The translations under genes and the position numbers were made by a program. A stretch of 37,943 bases of DNA, from the NCBI RefSeq assembly GCF_009857835.1, contig NZ_WWCL01000008.1:1-37943 (forward strand), given 5' to 3'. Positions 1 to 8,447 of this stretch are shown here, piece after piece (position 1 is the stretch's first letter; every line of letters starts with the position of its first letter). The notes beneath the pieces were generated by a model. The model saw only the letters and a list, made by a program, of their open reading frames with translations, did no database searches and was not told the origin of the DNA. The stretch comes from Duganella fentianensis (lineage in GTDB: Bacteria > Pseudomonadota > Gammaproteobacteria > Burkholderiales > Burkholderiaceae_D).

Positions 1-553
1 CGCACTGCATGGCGATCTTGATGGCCAGCAGATCCTGCTGGCCGACGAGGATCGTGAACAGCTTGATCTGCAACCGGTCCAGATGGTCATGCACGTCGCG
101 CAGCCATTCGTACTCGTTGTCGTCGTACCGCTGCGCCTCGTCACAAAACAGGATGACCGTCCCGCCGCCATTCTTGGCGCAGGCCTCCCTGATCTTGTTG
201 ATGAGCCGAATGCGCTTGGTCGGATTCGATCCGTGGTCCGGATCGGGGTAGCCCACGGCTTCCAGCAGATTCGAGAAGAAGGAGCCTTCGGCATGGCGCG
301 GCTTGTGTTCAGCCTGGGCGTGGTAGGTGGTGATCTTGGGATGGGTCTCTGCCAGCAGCAGCCGCACATATTCGATGGCGCGGGTCTTGCCGATGCGCGA
401 GGCACCGTGGATGAGCGCACCGGTGGTCCGGTAGCGTAGACAGCGCATGACGAGCTCGTGCAGTTCCTGGATGGCCGGTGTGGCGATGCGGTAGTTGCCG
501 GTGGCGATGGGATGCAGATCGGGGGCGATGGGCCGGGGCAGTTTCAAAGACAT
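1..553 (-). CDS. tnsC: TnsC/TniB-like AAA+ ATPase, 3' part outside window
   Basis: ATP-dependent regulator that normally links the target selector (TniQ/TnsD) to the transposase. The visible 184 residues start at ATG 553, seven bases after an AAGGAG ribosome site. They show a Walker A motif GASRIGKT at residues 50-57 and a Walker B motif ending ILFCDEAQ at about 134-141, followed by arginine- and aspartate-rich sequence as in TniB/TnsC ATPases. The gene lies 27 bases downstream of tnsB in the same direction, so it is the third gene of a tnsA-tnsB-tnsC operon. The C-terminal part is cut only by the window edge and nothing suggests it is broken. The ATPase call is certain; the TnsC role rests on the neighbours. 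Confidence 0.88.
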   Translation of the reverse strand, partial: MSLKLPRPIAPDLHPIATGNYRIATPAIQELHELVMRCLRYRTTGALIHGASRIGKTRAIEYVRLLLAETHPKITTYHAQAEHKPRHAEGSFFSNLLEAVGYPDPDHGSNPTKRIRLINKIREACAKNGGGTVILFCDEAQRYDDNEYEWLRDVHDHLDRLQIKLFTILVGQQDLLAIKIAMQC

Positions 554-580
554 CAGACTTCTCCTTGGCGAAAGAATCGT

Positions 581-2566
581 TTAGATGACTGTCGTGAAGC
601 CGGAAGGGATCGTGAGCTTTAGCGGCTCGATTTTCTGGGGAGTCTGTGCCGGGAGTGCCGAATCTGTTGTCGCCGGCGGCGCGGCGGCCGGCGCCACCGG
701 CCCGGACTTTGGCGGCCCTGGCGGTGTGTTGGTCGTTGGCGCATTGGCCAGAGCGCGCATCGTTCTTTCCAGATCGCTGGCAGCGCGCCGGCTGTGCTTT
801 GCCTTCTTCCGTTTTTCTTCGACGAAGCGGTTGATGAATTCCTGCGTGACCGTGAATGCCATCCGCTTCTTGGCGCGCAGTTTCATGATCTCGCGGCGCA
901 GCTTCAGGTCGTGCCTGATTTCACCCCACGCACCCTGCGCCTTGAGTATGCCGAGCTCGGATCCGTCTGAGAGAAAGGCGCGCACGCTGCGCAAGTCGTC
1001 ACTGTTGTAATAGACGCGCAGATCCCTGCCCAGCAGCGCACCGCTGGCGGCCAACACCTCGCTTGTGTAGCGCACCTGGAACAGGTTGATATGCGGCCTG
1101 GTGCCTTGCGCCAGATAGCCGCGGACCCGGCAACGGTGCGCCGTCTGCATCAGGCACATCGTGCGGCGCTTCGCCTTGGGCAGCCACCAGATCATCTGTC
1201 CTTTGCCGCGCACCAGGTATTCCATCGCCTCCAGCGGCGTGCGGCCGTTCAAGCCATCGTGCGGCGTGGCGTTGTAACCAGCGATCGACGCCTCCATCAA
1301 TTCCTCCATCTCGGCGAGCGACACGAACAAGCGCAGGTTGCCCTTCGGGTCGGCCAGTGCGCGGCGGAGATCTTTGGGATTCGAGCCCGTGTAGCCGGGC
1401 AGGCGGGAGGAGAGCGTGCTGGCGACCGTGCCGAAGAAACGTTCGATATAGGGCCGATCGTCGGGATGATGTGGCGGGCCGGCGTCGGCGGCGCAGCCGA
1501 TGAATTCACACAATGCCGTCATGGTGTCGCTGGCCAGGTTCGCCTTGGCGTTGTCGAGCCGCATGCGTTCCCAGATCGCGTACCCCAGCTCTGGCAGTTT
1601 GCTGGATGGGAAGCCGCCCGCCGATCCATATCCGACGTCGGGCAGGGTGAACGTGCGCGGCCGGTGCGGAGTCAGCGCCTGCTCGATCGTCTTGATCACA
1701 TCGTAGCGGCTGTATTCGCGCGACAGCACCAGGTGGTAACCCAGCACCGCGCGGGTGCATACGTCGATGATCACCAGCAGCCAGATGCGCTCGATTTCGA
1801 ATTCCTGTTCGAAGCCAAGCGGGTCGCGGATCACTATCTTCAAGCGCACATCGAGCCGGTGTCCGTCGAATTCGACCACCTGGTAGGGACGAACGGCGCC
1901 GCGGCCGGCGGCGCCGGGCATGCCCTTGAGATGCGTGGCGCCGCCGGCGCGCGCCGCGTCACCGAAGTTGGTGAGTATTTTCGCCGTCACGTAGGCCGAC
2001 AATGATCGGATGCCCATGCGATCCGTGTCCAAGGGATAGTCGGCGGCCGTGATACCGACGGCCCTGCACTGCGTAAGAAAACCGGCATGCAGTTTGCCCA
2101 GTCCACTCAACCTGGTCTTGAGCGGGCCATCGGTACTGACCTGGTGTAGCGTGACGGCGCGCTTGCGAATCTTTTGCGTCAGCCATTGCGCCAGCGGTGG
2201 ATGCTGTTCAAGCAGAAACGCGAAGGCGCCGCCCAATCCGCCGCCGCTGGCGGCGGCGTGAGCACTTCCCAACGGCGCAGTGCGGGTATATGGCGCAATG
2301 CGTTGGTACTTGAGTAGCGCCGGAAATCCAACAACTCGGCCATCCGCATCGATCTTCAGGCAACGATCAAGCAGGAAATAGAGCTGGTGTCGGTTGATGC
2401 CTGTCCGCTCTTCAATCAGGCGTATGGCCTCTCCTTCGGCATACAGCTCAATTGCTCTCCGTCTTTTGGAAAAAATGATGCGCTGTGCATCGGAGAGGGC
2501 ATTGAAATCAACGTCTGGCCAGATACCGATGTCGATGCCATGAAGGTCTCTGCGTTGACGATTCAT
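581..2566 (-). CDS. tnsB: TnsB-like DDE transposase
   Basis: Catalytic transposase of the retroviral-integrase (Mu/TnsB/TniA) type that cuts and joins the 3' ends of the element. Translation from ATG 2566 gives 661 residues. That start overlaps the tnsA stop (ATGA), which argues for translational coupling and against a longer frame beginning at 2659. The catalytic triad is visible as D234 (VEFDGHRLD), D338 (RMRLDNAKAN) and E375 (RPYIERFFG), with the short D-to-E spacing usual for this family. The N-terminus holds a helix-turn-helix-like stretch (residues about 40-65), and a basic segment near 590-625 precedes a proline/alanine-rich tail. It should bind the GGAAAGcAATTGTGTCA repeats at 3215-3363. 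Confidence 0.92.
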   Translation of the reverse strand: MNRQRRDLHGIDIGIWPDVDFNALSDAQRIIFSKRRRAIELYAEGEAIRLIEERTGINRHQLYFLLDRCLKIDADGRVVGFPALLKYQRIAPYTRTAPLGSAHAAASGGGLGGAFAFLLEQHPPLAQWLTQKIRKRAVTLHQVSTDGPLKTRLSGLGKLHAGFLTQCRAVGITAADYPLDTDRMGIRSLSAYVTAKILTNFGDAARAGGATHLKGMPGAAGRGAVRPYQVVEFDGHRLDVRLKIVIRDPLGFEQEFEIERIWLLVIIDVCTRAVLGYHLVLSREYSRYDVIKTIEQALTPHRPRTFTLPDVGYGSAGGFPSSKLPELGYAIWERMRLDNAKANLASDTMTALCEFIGCAADAGPPHHPDDRPYIERFFGTVASTLSSRLPGYTGSNPKDLRRALADPKGNLRLFVSLAEMEELMEASIAGYNATPHDGLNGRTPLEAMEYLVRGKGQMIWWLPKAKRRTMCLMQTAHRCRVRGYLAQGTRPHINLFQVRYTSEVLAASGALLGRDLRVYYNSDDLRSVRAFLSDGSELGILKAQGAWGEIRHDLKLRREIMKLRAKKRMAFTVTQEFINRFVEEKRKKAKHSRRAASDLERTMRALANAPTTNTPPGPPKSGPVAPAAAPPATTDSALPAQTPQKIEPLKLTIPSGFTTVI

Positions 2567-3183
2567 GATAGCGGCCTCACCGGGTGGATTGAAGTCAAGA
2601 ACGAAAGTTCTTCCGCGTGCAGCTGCGGAGCCTGGAGTTTTCCAGCATGGAGTAAGCAAAAGATGGCTGCTCGCACAGGCGTTGGATCACCGGTGGAAAA
2701 TTCCTGCTCGATGCGGGAAAGCTGCATCGGCTCGGCTACAAATTTCAGGATCGATTGTTGGAGCGAGGGGGGGATATCTTTTCGAGAGCAGGTGATTGCC
2801 ACCAGCATGCGCTGCCAGTTGTCGGTCCACATTTTGCTCGCCAAAAGTTCGGCGGGCGGTACGATGCGGACCGCCATTTCGACGCCATCGATTATCGTGC
2901 TGCGCGCCTCGCAGGCATCGTCCATGACGAGCAACGTTTCGCGGTCGCCCTGACGTACCCAGAAGTCGACTTGTAGTACCTCATCCGCGAAATTCAAGTC
3001 GAGCGGGCGTTCGCAAAATGTCTGGATTGTTGGATCAACTTCGAGACGTATCCACTGTTCAAAAACGGCTTCGCCAAAGCACTGCAGGCGCCGGCCCAGC
3101 TTCAGGCTGTACGCCTCGATGATGCGAGAGCCGGCAGGCCTTGCGCGCGGAACAGCCGATTGGAATCGTGCGGTTTTGCTCAT
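2563..3183 (-). CDS. tnsA: TnsA-like endonuclease subunit
   Basis: In Tn7-like elements TnsA cuts the 5' strands so that the element leaves by cut-and-paste. This 206-residue protein is first in the operon, directly inside the transposon end. Residues 55-87 match the shape of the TnsA nuclease core: FCERPLDLNF, then the QVDFWV strand carrying the expected catalytic Asp (D73), then a strand ETLLVM. Family members usually have an acidic or Gln residue and a catalytic Lys in that last strand ([E/Q]-x-K). Here it reads L-V-M, so the lysine is not obvious. The C-terminal half contains a helical PPAELLASKMWTDNW segment. The start ATG 3183 has no ribosome site and sits just after a hairpin. Family call is from context plus core shape. 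Confidence 0.78.
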   Translation of the reverse strand: MSKTARFQSAVPRARPAGSRIIEAYSLKLGRRLQCFGEAVFEQWIRLEVDPTIQTFCERPLDLNFADEVLQVDFWVRQGDRETLLVMDDACEARSTIIDGVEMAVRIVPPAELLASKMWTDNWQRMLVAITCSRKDIPPSLQQSILKFVAEPMQLSRIEQEFSTGDPTPVRAAIFCLLHAGKLQAPQLHAEELSFLTSIHPVRPLS

Positions 3184-3188
3184 GATTT

Positions 3189-3207
3189 CAGCAGCTTATC
3201 GCTGCTG
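3189..3207 (-). promoter_or_regulatory. hairpin directly upstream of tnsA start
   Basis: CAGCAGC and GCTGCTG form a perfect seven-pair stem with a five-base loop. It ends five bases before the tnsA ATG and occupies the place where a ribosome site would be. The same hairpin is kept at 16813-16831. It could limit TnsA translation; this is inference. Confidence 0.5.
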
Positions 3208-3214
3208 CCGCATC

Positions 3215-3363
3215 TTCAAAGCTGCGAGTTGACGGATTTTCTTTCCGATGCTACGAGTTGACACAATTGCTTTCTTGGACGTGCCGGTAAATGTGTCACT
3301 TTCCGGCCGCGGTCAAGAGGGAAGCAAGCGTTGAAACCGGTGACACAATTGCTTTCCTCTACG
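3215..3363. repeat. transposon end with TnsB-binding-site-like repeats
   Basis: Read inward from 3363, copies of a roughly 19-bp box with consensus GGAAAGcAATTGTGTCAaC occur. They lie at about 3339-3357 and 3258-3277, with an inverted copy (GGTAAATGTGTCACTTTCC) at about 3287-3305 and a degenerate copy near 3231-3252. Arrays of this kind at both ends are the established architecture of Tn7-like transposons. The same box occurs four times at the left end of the mini element (16265-16420). Confidence 0.75.
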
Positions 3364-3737
3364 ACATCTTCCTGCTTGAGTAGGCGTCCGCGGCGCAGCG
3401 CTACGCGGATGCGTGCCAGCAGTTCGGCGAAGGAAAAGGGCTTGACGAGATAATCGTCGGTGCCCAGATCCAGGCCTTTCAGGCGGTCTTCCAGCGTGCC
3501 GCGCGCGGTGAGGAATAGCACGGGAGTCTCCTTGCCGCGTAGGTGGCGCATCACTTCCCAGCCATCCATCTCCGGCATCATCACGTCCAGCAGGATCAGG
3601 TCGTACTTGAACTCGCTGGCCATATATAGGCCGTCGCGGCCATTGCACGCCACGTCGACGACATAGCCCGATTCGGTCAGGCCATTCTGGAGATACTCGG
3701 CGCTCTTGATCTCGTCTTCAATCACCAGGATTCTCAT
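3364..3737 (-). pseudogene. OmpR-family response regulator cut by transposon
   Basis: The receiver domain is intact: EDE acidic pocket near residue 8, LLDVMMPEMDGW with the phospho-acceptor Asp near residue 51, LTARG, and DDYLVKPFSFAELLARI. After the linker RRGRLLKQEDV the frame enters the transposon end at 3363 and continues 50 unrelated codons to a stop at 3216. The winged-helix DNA-binding domain is therefore missing. The receiver resembles the CusR/CopR/IrlR heavy-metal group. Any partner kinase would lie on the far side of the element, outside the window. ATG 3737 gives the usual MRILVIEDE start; ATG 3746 is an alternative. A free receiver domain could still be made, but no transcriptional role is likely. 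Confidence 0.85.
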
Positions 3738-3783
3738 GCTCTCCATACCTCTGCTGTTATTCCTTGCGCGAGCATAACACTGA

Positions 3784-4524
3784 TTACTTGCCCAGTTTGG
3801 TCGCGGCCTCCTCGATCATCGCCGCCACTTCCCGGGCGCGGGAGATATAGATGGCGTGGCTGCCGCTCACTTCCACTGTGGTGGCCTTGGCACGTGCCGC
3901 ATACATGCGTTCCAGTTCCGGGTTGATAGCGCGGTCATCCTTTGCCACCATGTACCAGCTTGGTTTGTTGCGCCATGCCGGATTGGTGATCAGCGTGGTG
4001 TTGACTCTGGCATTGGGCGGCATCTGCGAGCGCGCCATAAACTCGGCGTCGGCCTTGGGCAGGTCAGCCGCGAAATCTTCCTGAAAGTGGGCAGCTTGGA
4101 CGAAGACATAGCCGTCCGGCGTCGTCTGCGTGCGGATTTGACCCGGCAGCTTGTTCTTGTTGATGGCCGTCGATTCGCCGGCGTCCGGAGCATGCGCCGC
4201 AATATATACCAGCCCCGCTACTTGCGGGGCATTGCCGGCCTGGGTGATCACGGCGCCGCCGTAGCTGTGCCCCACCAGAATAGCGGGACCCTGCAAGGCT
4301 TGCAGTACGCGCGTGGTGGCGGCGACGTCTTCCTCCAGCGAAGTCATGGGATGCTGCACCATGCTGACGTTGTAGCCGTCTTTGCTCAGGATGTCGTAGA
4401 CGGCGCGCCAACCGGAGGCATCGGCGAATTGGCCGTGCACCAGCACGATGTTTTTCACTGGTTCGACGGCAAAGGCCGGAACGCTCAGGCCAAGCGCGAG
4501 GACAGTCGTTGCAAGGTAACGCAT
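3784..4524 (-). CDS. secreted alpha/beta hydrolase
   Basis: A 246-residue alpha/beta-hydrolase-fold protein with a cleavable signal peptide (residues 1 to about 19, ending PAFA). It is therefore periplasmic or secreted. The sequence shows the oxyanion region VLVHGQF, the nucleophile elbow GHSYGG (Ser near residue 88), an Asp in AKDDRAINPE and a His in GSHAIY, which complete the triad. It resembles the salicylate-esterase/RsbQ-like hydrolases annotated as alpha/beta hydrolase in many Burkholderiales. The natural substrate cannot be told. The start ATG 4524 has a GGAG site seven bases upstream. It stands alone, with no operon partner. Confidence 0.88.
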   Translation of the reverse strand: MRYLATTVLALGLSVPAFAVEPVKNIVLVHGQFADASGWRAVYDILSKDGYNVSMVQHPMTSLEEDVAATTRVLQALQGPAILVGHSYGGAVITQAGNAPQVAGLVYIAAHAPDAGESTAINKNKLPGQIRTQTTPDGYVFVQAAHFQEDFAADLPKADAEFMARSQMPPNARVNTTLITNPAWRNKPSWYMVAKDDRAINPELERMYAARAKATTVEVSGSHAIYISRAREVAAMIEEAATKLGK

Positions 4525-4749
4525 ATTAGACTCCAGATTGTGATGGGGGAGTCCATTATGCGTATCCGTCCAGGACTAAGCGATGACGCAATCATTACAA
4601 ACCGATGACAAGATGACTCGCCACAGGTTTTGCCCTTACGCGCCAGTCCAGCATATAGGCCGGTAGGAAATGTAATGGGGGGATTTCATTCCATCGCTGC
4701 TGGGCTGCCTGGGAACTGAGAGCGGCTAGCGTACGCCTGCCCGGAACTC

Positions 4750-5745
4750 CTACTGCTCAGCCTGACTTGCATAGCGTTGCGCCAGAATCGCGCACACCAT
4801 CAGCTGGATCTGATGGAACAGCATCAGCGGCAGTATGATCATACCCAGTGCACCGTGCGGGAAGAGGACCTTGGCCATCGGTACGCCGCTCGCCAGGCTC
4901 TTCTTGGAACCGCAAAAGATGATCACGATCTGGTCCTGTCTGGAAAAGCCCAGTTTGCGACTGATGAATGTGCCCAGCAGTAGCGCGATGGCCAGCATGA
5001 CGCAGCACACCACCGCCAGACTGGCCAGCGCAGGGGCTGGCAGTTTCTGCCACAGTCCCTCGATTACCGAGGCGCTGAATGCGGTGTACACCACCAGCAG
5101 GATGGATCCCTGATCGATCCAGCGCAGCATGGGCTTGTGCCGGTCTACCCAGGCACCGATGCGCGGACGCAGCAGCTGGCCAGACAGGAAGGGCAGCAAC
5201 AGTTGTACGACGATAGATACGATTGCATCGATGGGTGAACCGCCCGCTGCGCCGCGCACTACCAGCAAGCTCACCAGTAGCGGAGTCAGAAAGATGCCGA
5301 CAAAGTTAGAGGCCGAAGCGCTACACACGGCAGCTGCCAGGTTGCCGCGTGCCATGGCTGTAAAGGCTATCGATGACTGGACAGTGGAGGGCAGCGTGCA
5401 GAGAAATAAAATACCGAGGTAGAGTTCGGGCGTGAGTACGGCCAGTGCGACGGGCTTCAGTGCCAGTCCCAGCAGGGGGAACATCACGAAAGTGCTGGCC
5501 AGTACCAGCAGGTGCAGGCGCCAGTGCGTCAGCCCGGAAACGAGCGCCTCGCGCGACAGTTTGGCGCCATGCAGGAAGAACAGCAGGCCGATGGCGAATG
5601 TGGTGAGCTGGCCGAGCGCGACGCTTGCCACGCCATGGGCAGGGAATAAGCTCGCCAGCAGCACCATCAGCAGCAACAGGATGGTGTAGGTGTCGATGGA
5701 CAGGCGGCGCAGCACGGCGCTGATGGATTGTATGGGATGCAGCAT
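4750..5745 (-). CDS. bile acid:sodium symporter-like transporter (YfeH/SBF type)
   Basis: A 331-residue inner-membrane protein with about nine or ten hydrophobic segments, belonging to the SBF-like (bile acid:Na+ symporter, BASS) superfamily. Recognisable elements are FLHGAKLSREAL near residue 60, the crossover-type segments LCTLPSTVQSSIAFTAMARGN and SASASNFVGIFLTPLL, and IIFCGSKKSLASGVPMAKVLF near residue 275. These fit the YfeH subgroup. The substrate is unknown; family members move organic anions. ATG 5745 is preceded by AGGA. The gene sits beside metR and reads the same way across an 86-base gap, which could mean a shared regulon, but nothing in the sequence proves it. Confidence 0.87.
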   Translation of the reverse strand: MLHPIQSISAVLRRLSIDTYTILLLLMVLLASLFPAHGVASVALGQLTTFAIGLLFFLHGAKLSREALVSGLTHWRLHLLVLASTFVMFPLLGLALKPVALAVLTPELYLGILFLCTLPSTVQSSIAFTAMARGNLAAAVCSASASNFVGIFLTPLLVSLLVVRGAAGGSPIDAIVSIVVQLLLPFLSGQLLRPRIGAWVDRHKPMLRWIDQGSILLVVYTAFSASVIEGLWQKLPAPALASLAVVCCVMLAIALLLGTFISRKLGFSRQDQIVIIFCGSKKSLASGVPMAKVLFPHGALGMIILPLMLFHQIQLMVCAILAQRYASQAEQ

Positions 5746-5831
5746 TCGGGCTTCCTAAAGGGTGTGGGCACTAGCGCCGGCTAGCATGGCGTGCGGACGC
5801 CGTATCGTCAAGCTTGCCAGCGCTGCAGTCG

Positions 5832-6728
5832 CTATGCCGTGTAGCTTTCCGCCTTGCGTGCCATGGCGATAAATGCTTGCAGATAGTCGGTGTCGTGGTC
5901 AGCTTCGCGGGCACCGAGATAGATATGTTTCTGGATGCCTGCCGGGCCCAGACGCAAGGTCTTTAATTCCAGATGCGGGGCATAGTCCGTCACCAGCCAT
6001 TTGGGCAGCGCGGTCACGCCACGGCCGCTGGCGACCATTTGCAGCATGATGTCGGTCGTTTCTATGGTCTTGTGCTTGCGTGGTGCGACCCGGGCGGGCA
6101 GCAGGAACATATTGTAGATGTCGAGCCGCTCTATCGCTACCGGATAGGTGATCAGCGTTTCTTCCATCAGCTGTTGCGGCAGTACTTCGTCCTGTACGGC
6201 CCATGGATGGTCTTTATGTACCACCAGGACCTGTTCGTAGTCGAACACGGGTTCGAAGCGCAGGCCCGGCTTGAGCAGCGGATCAGGCGTCACCAGCAGG
6301 TCGATTTCGAAGCCTAGCAGGGCGCCGATGCCGCCAAACTGGAATTTCTGCTTGACGTCCACATCTACCAGCGGCCAGGCCGCAAGATAGCCGGAAACAA
6401 TTTTCAACAGCCACTGATAGCATGGGTGACACTCCATGCCTATGCGCAGCGTGCCGCGTTCGCCCTGAGCAAACTGTTGCAGGCGCTGTTCTGCCAGATC
6501 CAGTTGCGGAATCAGCCTTTGCGCCACGGTGTACAGATACTGGCCCGCCTGGGTGAGCCGCAAGGAGCGGCCTTCGCGCAACCAGAGATCGGTGCCCACT
6601 TGCTGCTCCAGCTTCTTCATGCTGTGGCTGAGCGCTGATTGTGTCAGATGGAGCACCTCGGCGGCAGCAGTGAGCGAGCCTTGTTTTTCGACTTCCAGCA
6701 AGGTGGCTAGATGGATACGTTCCAGCAT
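5832..6728 (-). CDS. metR: LysR-type regulator of methionine genes (MetR-like)
   Basis: A 298-residue LysR-family regulator. The N-terminal winged helix reads GSLTAAAEVLHLTQSALSHSMKKLEQQ (residues 17-43). The effector domain carries signatures that I recognise from Escherichia coli MetR: MECHPCYQWL near residue 98, DLLVTPDP, TLITYPVAIERLDI, and MLQMVASGRGVTALPKWLV near 228-246. MetR responds to homocysteine and controls methionine synthesis. Here the gene stands beside a folate-independent methionine synthase pair (mesD, mesX), which fits that role. It reads in the same direction as its neighbours. No clean TGAA-N5-TTCA MetR box was found by eye in the nearby gaps. Confidence 0.85.
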   Translation of the reverse strand: MLERIHLATLLEVEKQGSLTAAAEVLHLTQSALSHSMKKLEQQVGTDLWLREGRSLRLTQAGQYLYTVAQRLIPQLDLAEQRLQQFAQGERGTLRIGMECHPCYQWLLKIVSGYLAAWPLVDVDVKQKFQFGGIGALLGFEIDLLVTPDPLLKPGLRFEPVFDYEQVLVVHKDHPWAVQDEVLPQQLMEETLITYPVAIERLDIYNMFLLPARVAPRKHKTIETTDIMLQMVASGRGVTALPKWLVTDYAPHLELKTLRLGPAGIQKHIYLGAREADHDTDYLQAFIAMARKAESYTA

Positions 6729-6804
6729 AATGTATTCAATTTTGGGGGGAAGACGCCATTCTACTGTGCCCGTGCGGCTGGCCGCATGGACATGACATAA
6801 AGCG

Positions 6805-7302
6805 TCAGGCAGCGATGTTGCGATACTGTCCCTTGTAATACAGCAGCGGCTGGGCAGCTACCTGTTCCTGCAGTTTTAATGCCAGCACTTCGCCCAGTAC
6901 GATCAGATGATCGCCGGCAGCATGTTCCGCATAAATCTCGCAATCGAGCCAGTGCAGGCTACCTGCAAGAACGGGATTGCCCAGCGGCGATTTCTCCCAG
7001 GTGATTTCGCGCCATTTGTCCGCGCCGCGCTGGGCAAACTGGTTGGAAATATGGATTTGTTCTTCCGACAGAATATTCACGGCGAAGCGGCCTGCCTGAC
7101 GTATCCTGGGATAGCTGCCCGAGCCGGCCATGACGCTAAACGAGATCAGGGGTGGACTCATCGAGACGCTATAGAAAGACTGGCAGGTAAAGCCTATCAG
7201 CTCGTCATTAACGAGCGATGTAATGACTGTGATACCGGAAGCGTAATGCCCGAGCGCCTCGCGCAAGCGCAGGGGCTCGATGGCGGTACTGGATAGTGAC
7301 AT
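6805..7302 (-). CDS. flavin reductase-like FMN-binding oxidoreductase
   Basis: A 165-residue protein of the HpaC/RutF flavin reductase family. It has LREALGHYASGITVITSL at residues 13-30, the FMN-contact region GFTCQSFYSVSMSPPLISFSV, and GRFAVNILSEEQ in the middle. Such enzymes supply reduced FMN or FAD to a partner flavin-dependent monooxygenase. It lies between metR and mesD, and MesD/MesX need oxygen, so it may feed reduced flavin to that pathway; this is inference. A strong terminator at 7339-7370 separates it from mesD, so it is probably a separate transcript or depends on read-through. Confidence 0.86.
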   Translation of the reverse strand: MSLSSTAIEPLRLREALGHYASGITVITSLVNDELIGFTCQSFYSVSMSPPLISFSVMAGSGSYPRIRQAGRFAVNILSEEQIHISNQFAQRGADKWREITWEKSPLGNPVLAGSLHWLDCEIYAEHAAGDHLIVLGEVLALKLQEQVAAQPLLYYKGQYRNIAA

Positions 7303-7338
7303 GGCAGATGCTAAATAGTGCGTAGTGCACGATGTTGT

Positions 7339-7370
7339 AAAAAGCGCAGGGGATAGGCGTCTCCCTGCGC
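7339..7370 (-). terminator. rho-independent terminator after mesD
   Basis: On the minus strand GCGCAGGG pairs perfectly with CCCTGCGC across an 11-base loop, followed by five T. It begins about 20 bases after the mesD stop and should end the mesX-mesD transcript before the flavin reductase gene. Confidence 0.8.
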
Positions 7371-7389
7371 CGCTTGATGCAGGAGGTTA

Positions 7390-8421
7390 TTACGGATGCG
7401 CCAGTTCCTGCCGGATGATTTCTGCCCCCGCACTCAAGGCGTGCAGCTTGCCGCGGGCTACCTGACGTGCCAGCGGCGCCATGCCGCAATTGGTCGAGGG
7501 GTAGAGCTTGTCGGCATCGACAAACTGCAGGGCTTTGCGCAGGGTGCTGGCCACTTCTTCGGGCGTTTCTATGGCATTGCTGGCCACATCGATGGCACCC
7601 ACCATCACTTTTTTACCACGGATGAGTTCTATCAGGTCCATGGGGACTCTGGCGTTGTGGCACTCCAGTGAAACGATGTCGATGCCGGACTGCTGCAGCT
7701 TGGGGAAAGCCTGCTCATACTGGCGCCACTCCGAGCCCAGTGTTTTCTTCCAGTCGGTATTGGCTTGTATGCCGTAGCCATAGCAGATATGCACGGCGGT
7801 TTCGCATTTCAGCCCTTCGATGGCTTTTTCCAGCGTGGCCACGCCCCAGTCATTGACTTCGTCGAAGAACACATTAAACGCAGGTTCATCGAACTGGATG
7901 ATGTCCACGCCGGCGGCTTCCAGTTCCCGGGCTTCCTGATTGAGAATCTTGGCGAATTCCCAGGCCAGTTTCTCGCGGCTTTTGTAGTGATTATCAAACA
8001 GCGTGTCTATCATGGTCATCGGGCCGGGCAGGGCCCATTTGATAGGCTGTCCGGTTTGCTGGCGTAAGAAACGGGCATCGTCGACAAACACCGGTTTGGG
8101 GCGCGACACTGCGCCTACCACCGTGGGCACGCTGGCATCGTAGCGCTGGCGGATGCGGACAGTTTCGCGCTTGGCGAAATCTACGCCTTCCAGATGTTCG
8201 ATAAAGGTCGTCACAAAGTGCTGGCGGGTCTGCTCGCCGTCGCTGACGATATCGATGCCTGCATGTTGCTGCTCCTGCAGAGACAGGCGCAAGGCGTCCT
8301 GTTTGGCCTCGATCAGCGCTTCGCCTTGCAGCTTCCATGGCGACCAGAGTTTTTCGGGTTCTGCCAGCCATGAGGGTTTAGGCAGGCTGCCGGCAGTTGA
8401 AGTAGGGAGTAATTTTTTCAC
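7390..8421 (-). CDS. mesD: folate-independent core methionine synthase MesD
   Basis: Homolog of the C-terminal, zinc-binding catalytic half of MetE, without the N-terminal folate-binding half (343 residues against about 750 for MetE). Visible zinc ligands are His and Cys in AVHICYGYG, Glu in SLECHNA and Cys in STNCGMAP, as in MetE. The N-terminus LPTSTAGSLPKPSWL is typical of core synthases. The MesD family is known from aerobic bacteria to make methionine without methyl-folate or cobalamin but to need a DUF1852 protein and oxygen; a DUF1852 gene lies immediately upstream. The start is taken as GTG 8421 (VKKLLPTS), because a longer frame to 8472 would overlap mesX and lacks conserved sequence. 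The methyl donor is not known. Confidence 0.88.
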   Translation of the reverse strand: MKKLLPTSTAGSLPKPSWLAEPEKLWSPWKLQGEALIEAKQDALRLSLQEQQHAGIDIVSDGEQTRQHFVTTFIEHLEGVDFAKRETVRIRQRYDASVPTVVGAVSRPKPVFVDDARFLRQQTGQPIKWALPGPMTMIDTLFDNHYKSREKLAWEFAKILNQEARELEAAGVDIIQFDEPAFNVFFDEVNDWGVATLEKAIEGLKCETAVHICYGYGIQANTDWKKTLGSEWRQYEQAFPKLQQSGIDIVSLECHNARVPMDLIELIRGKKVMVGAIDVASNAIETPEEVASTLRKALQFVDADKLYPSTNCGMAPLARQVARGKLHALSAGAEIIRQELAHP

Positions 8422-8447
8422 TGTATATAACCTTGGTTTTTTTGTGC

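Larger units (their letters stand above)
1..3363 (-). mobile_element. Tn7-like transposon, tnsABC end
   Basis: Three leftward genes (endonuclease-like TnsA, DDE transposase TnsB, AAA+ TnsC) sit behind a repeat-rich end that stops at CTACG (3359-3363). The end is defined by comparison with 16805-16987: the two copies are identical over 183 bp and diverge immediately after CTACG. A response regulator frame is interrupted exactly at this point. The other end, and any TniQ/TnsD target selector or cargo, lies outside the window to the left. The TnsABC gene set is established for Tn7-like elements; the family within that group is not determined. Confidence 0.85.

Noticed and set aside
1091..2005. 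304-codon open frame opposite tnsB
   Set aside because: It is the mirror of a well-supported DDE transposase in GC-rich DNA, has no ribosome site and resembles no protein family.
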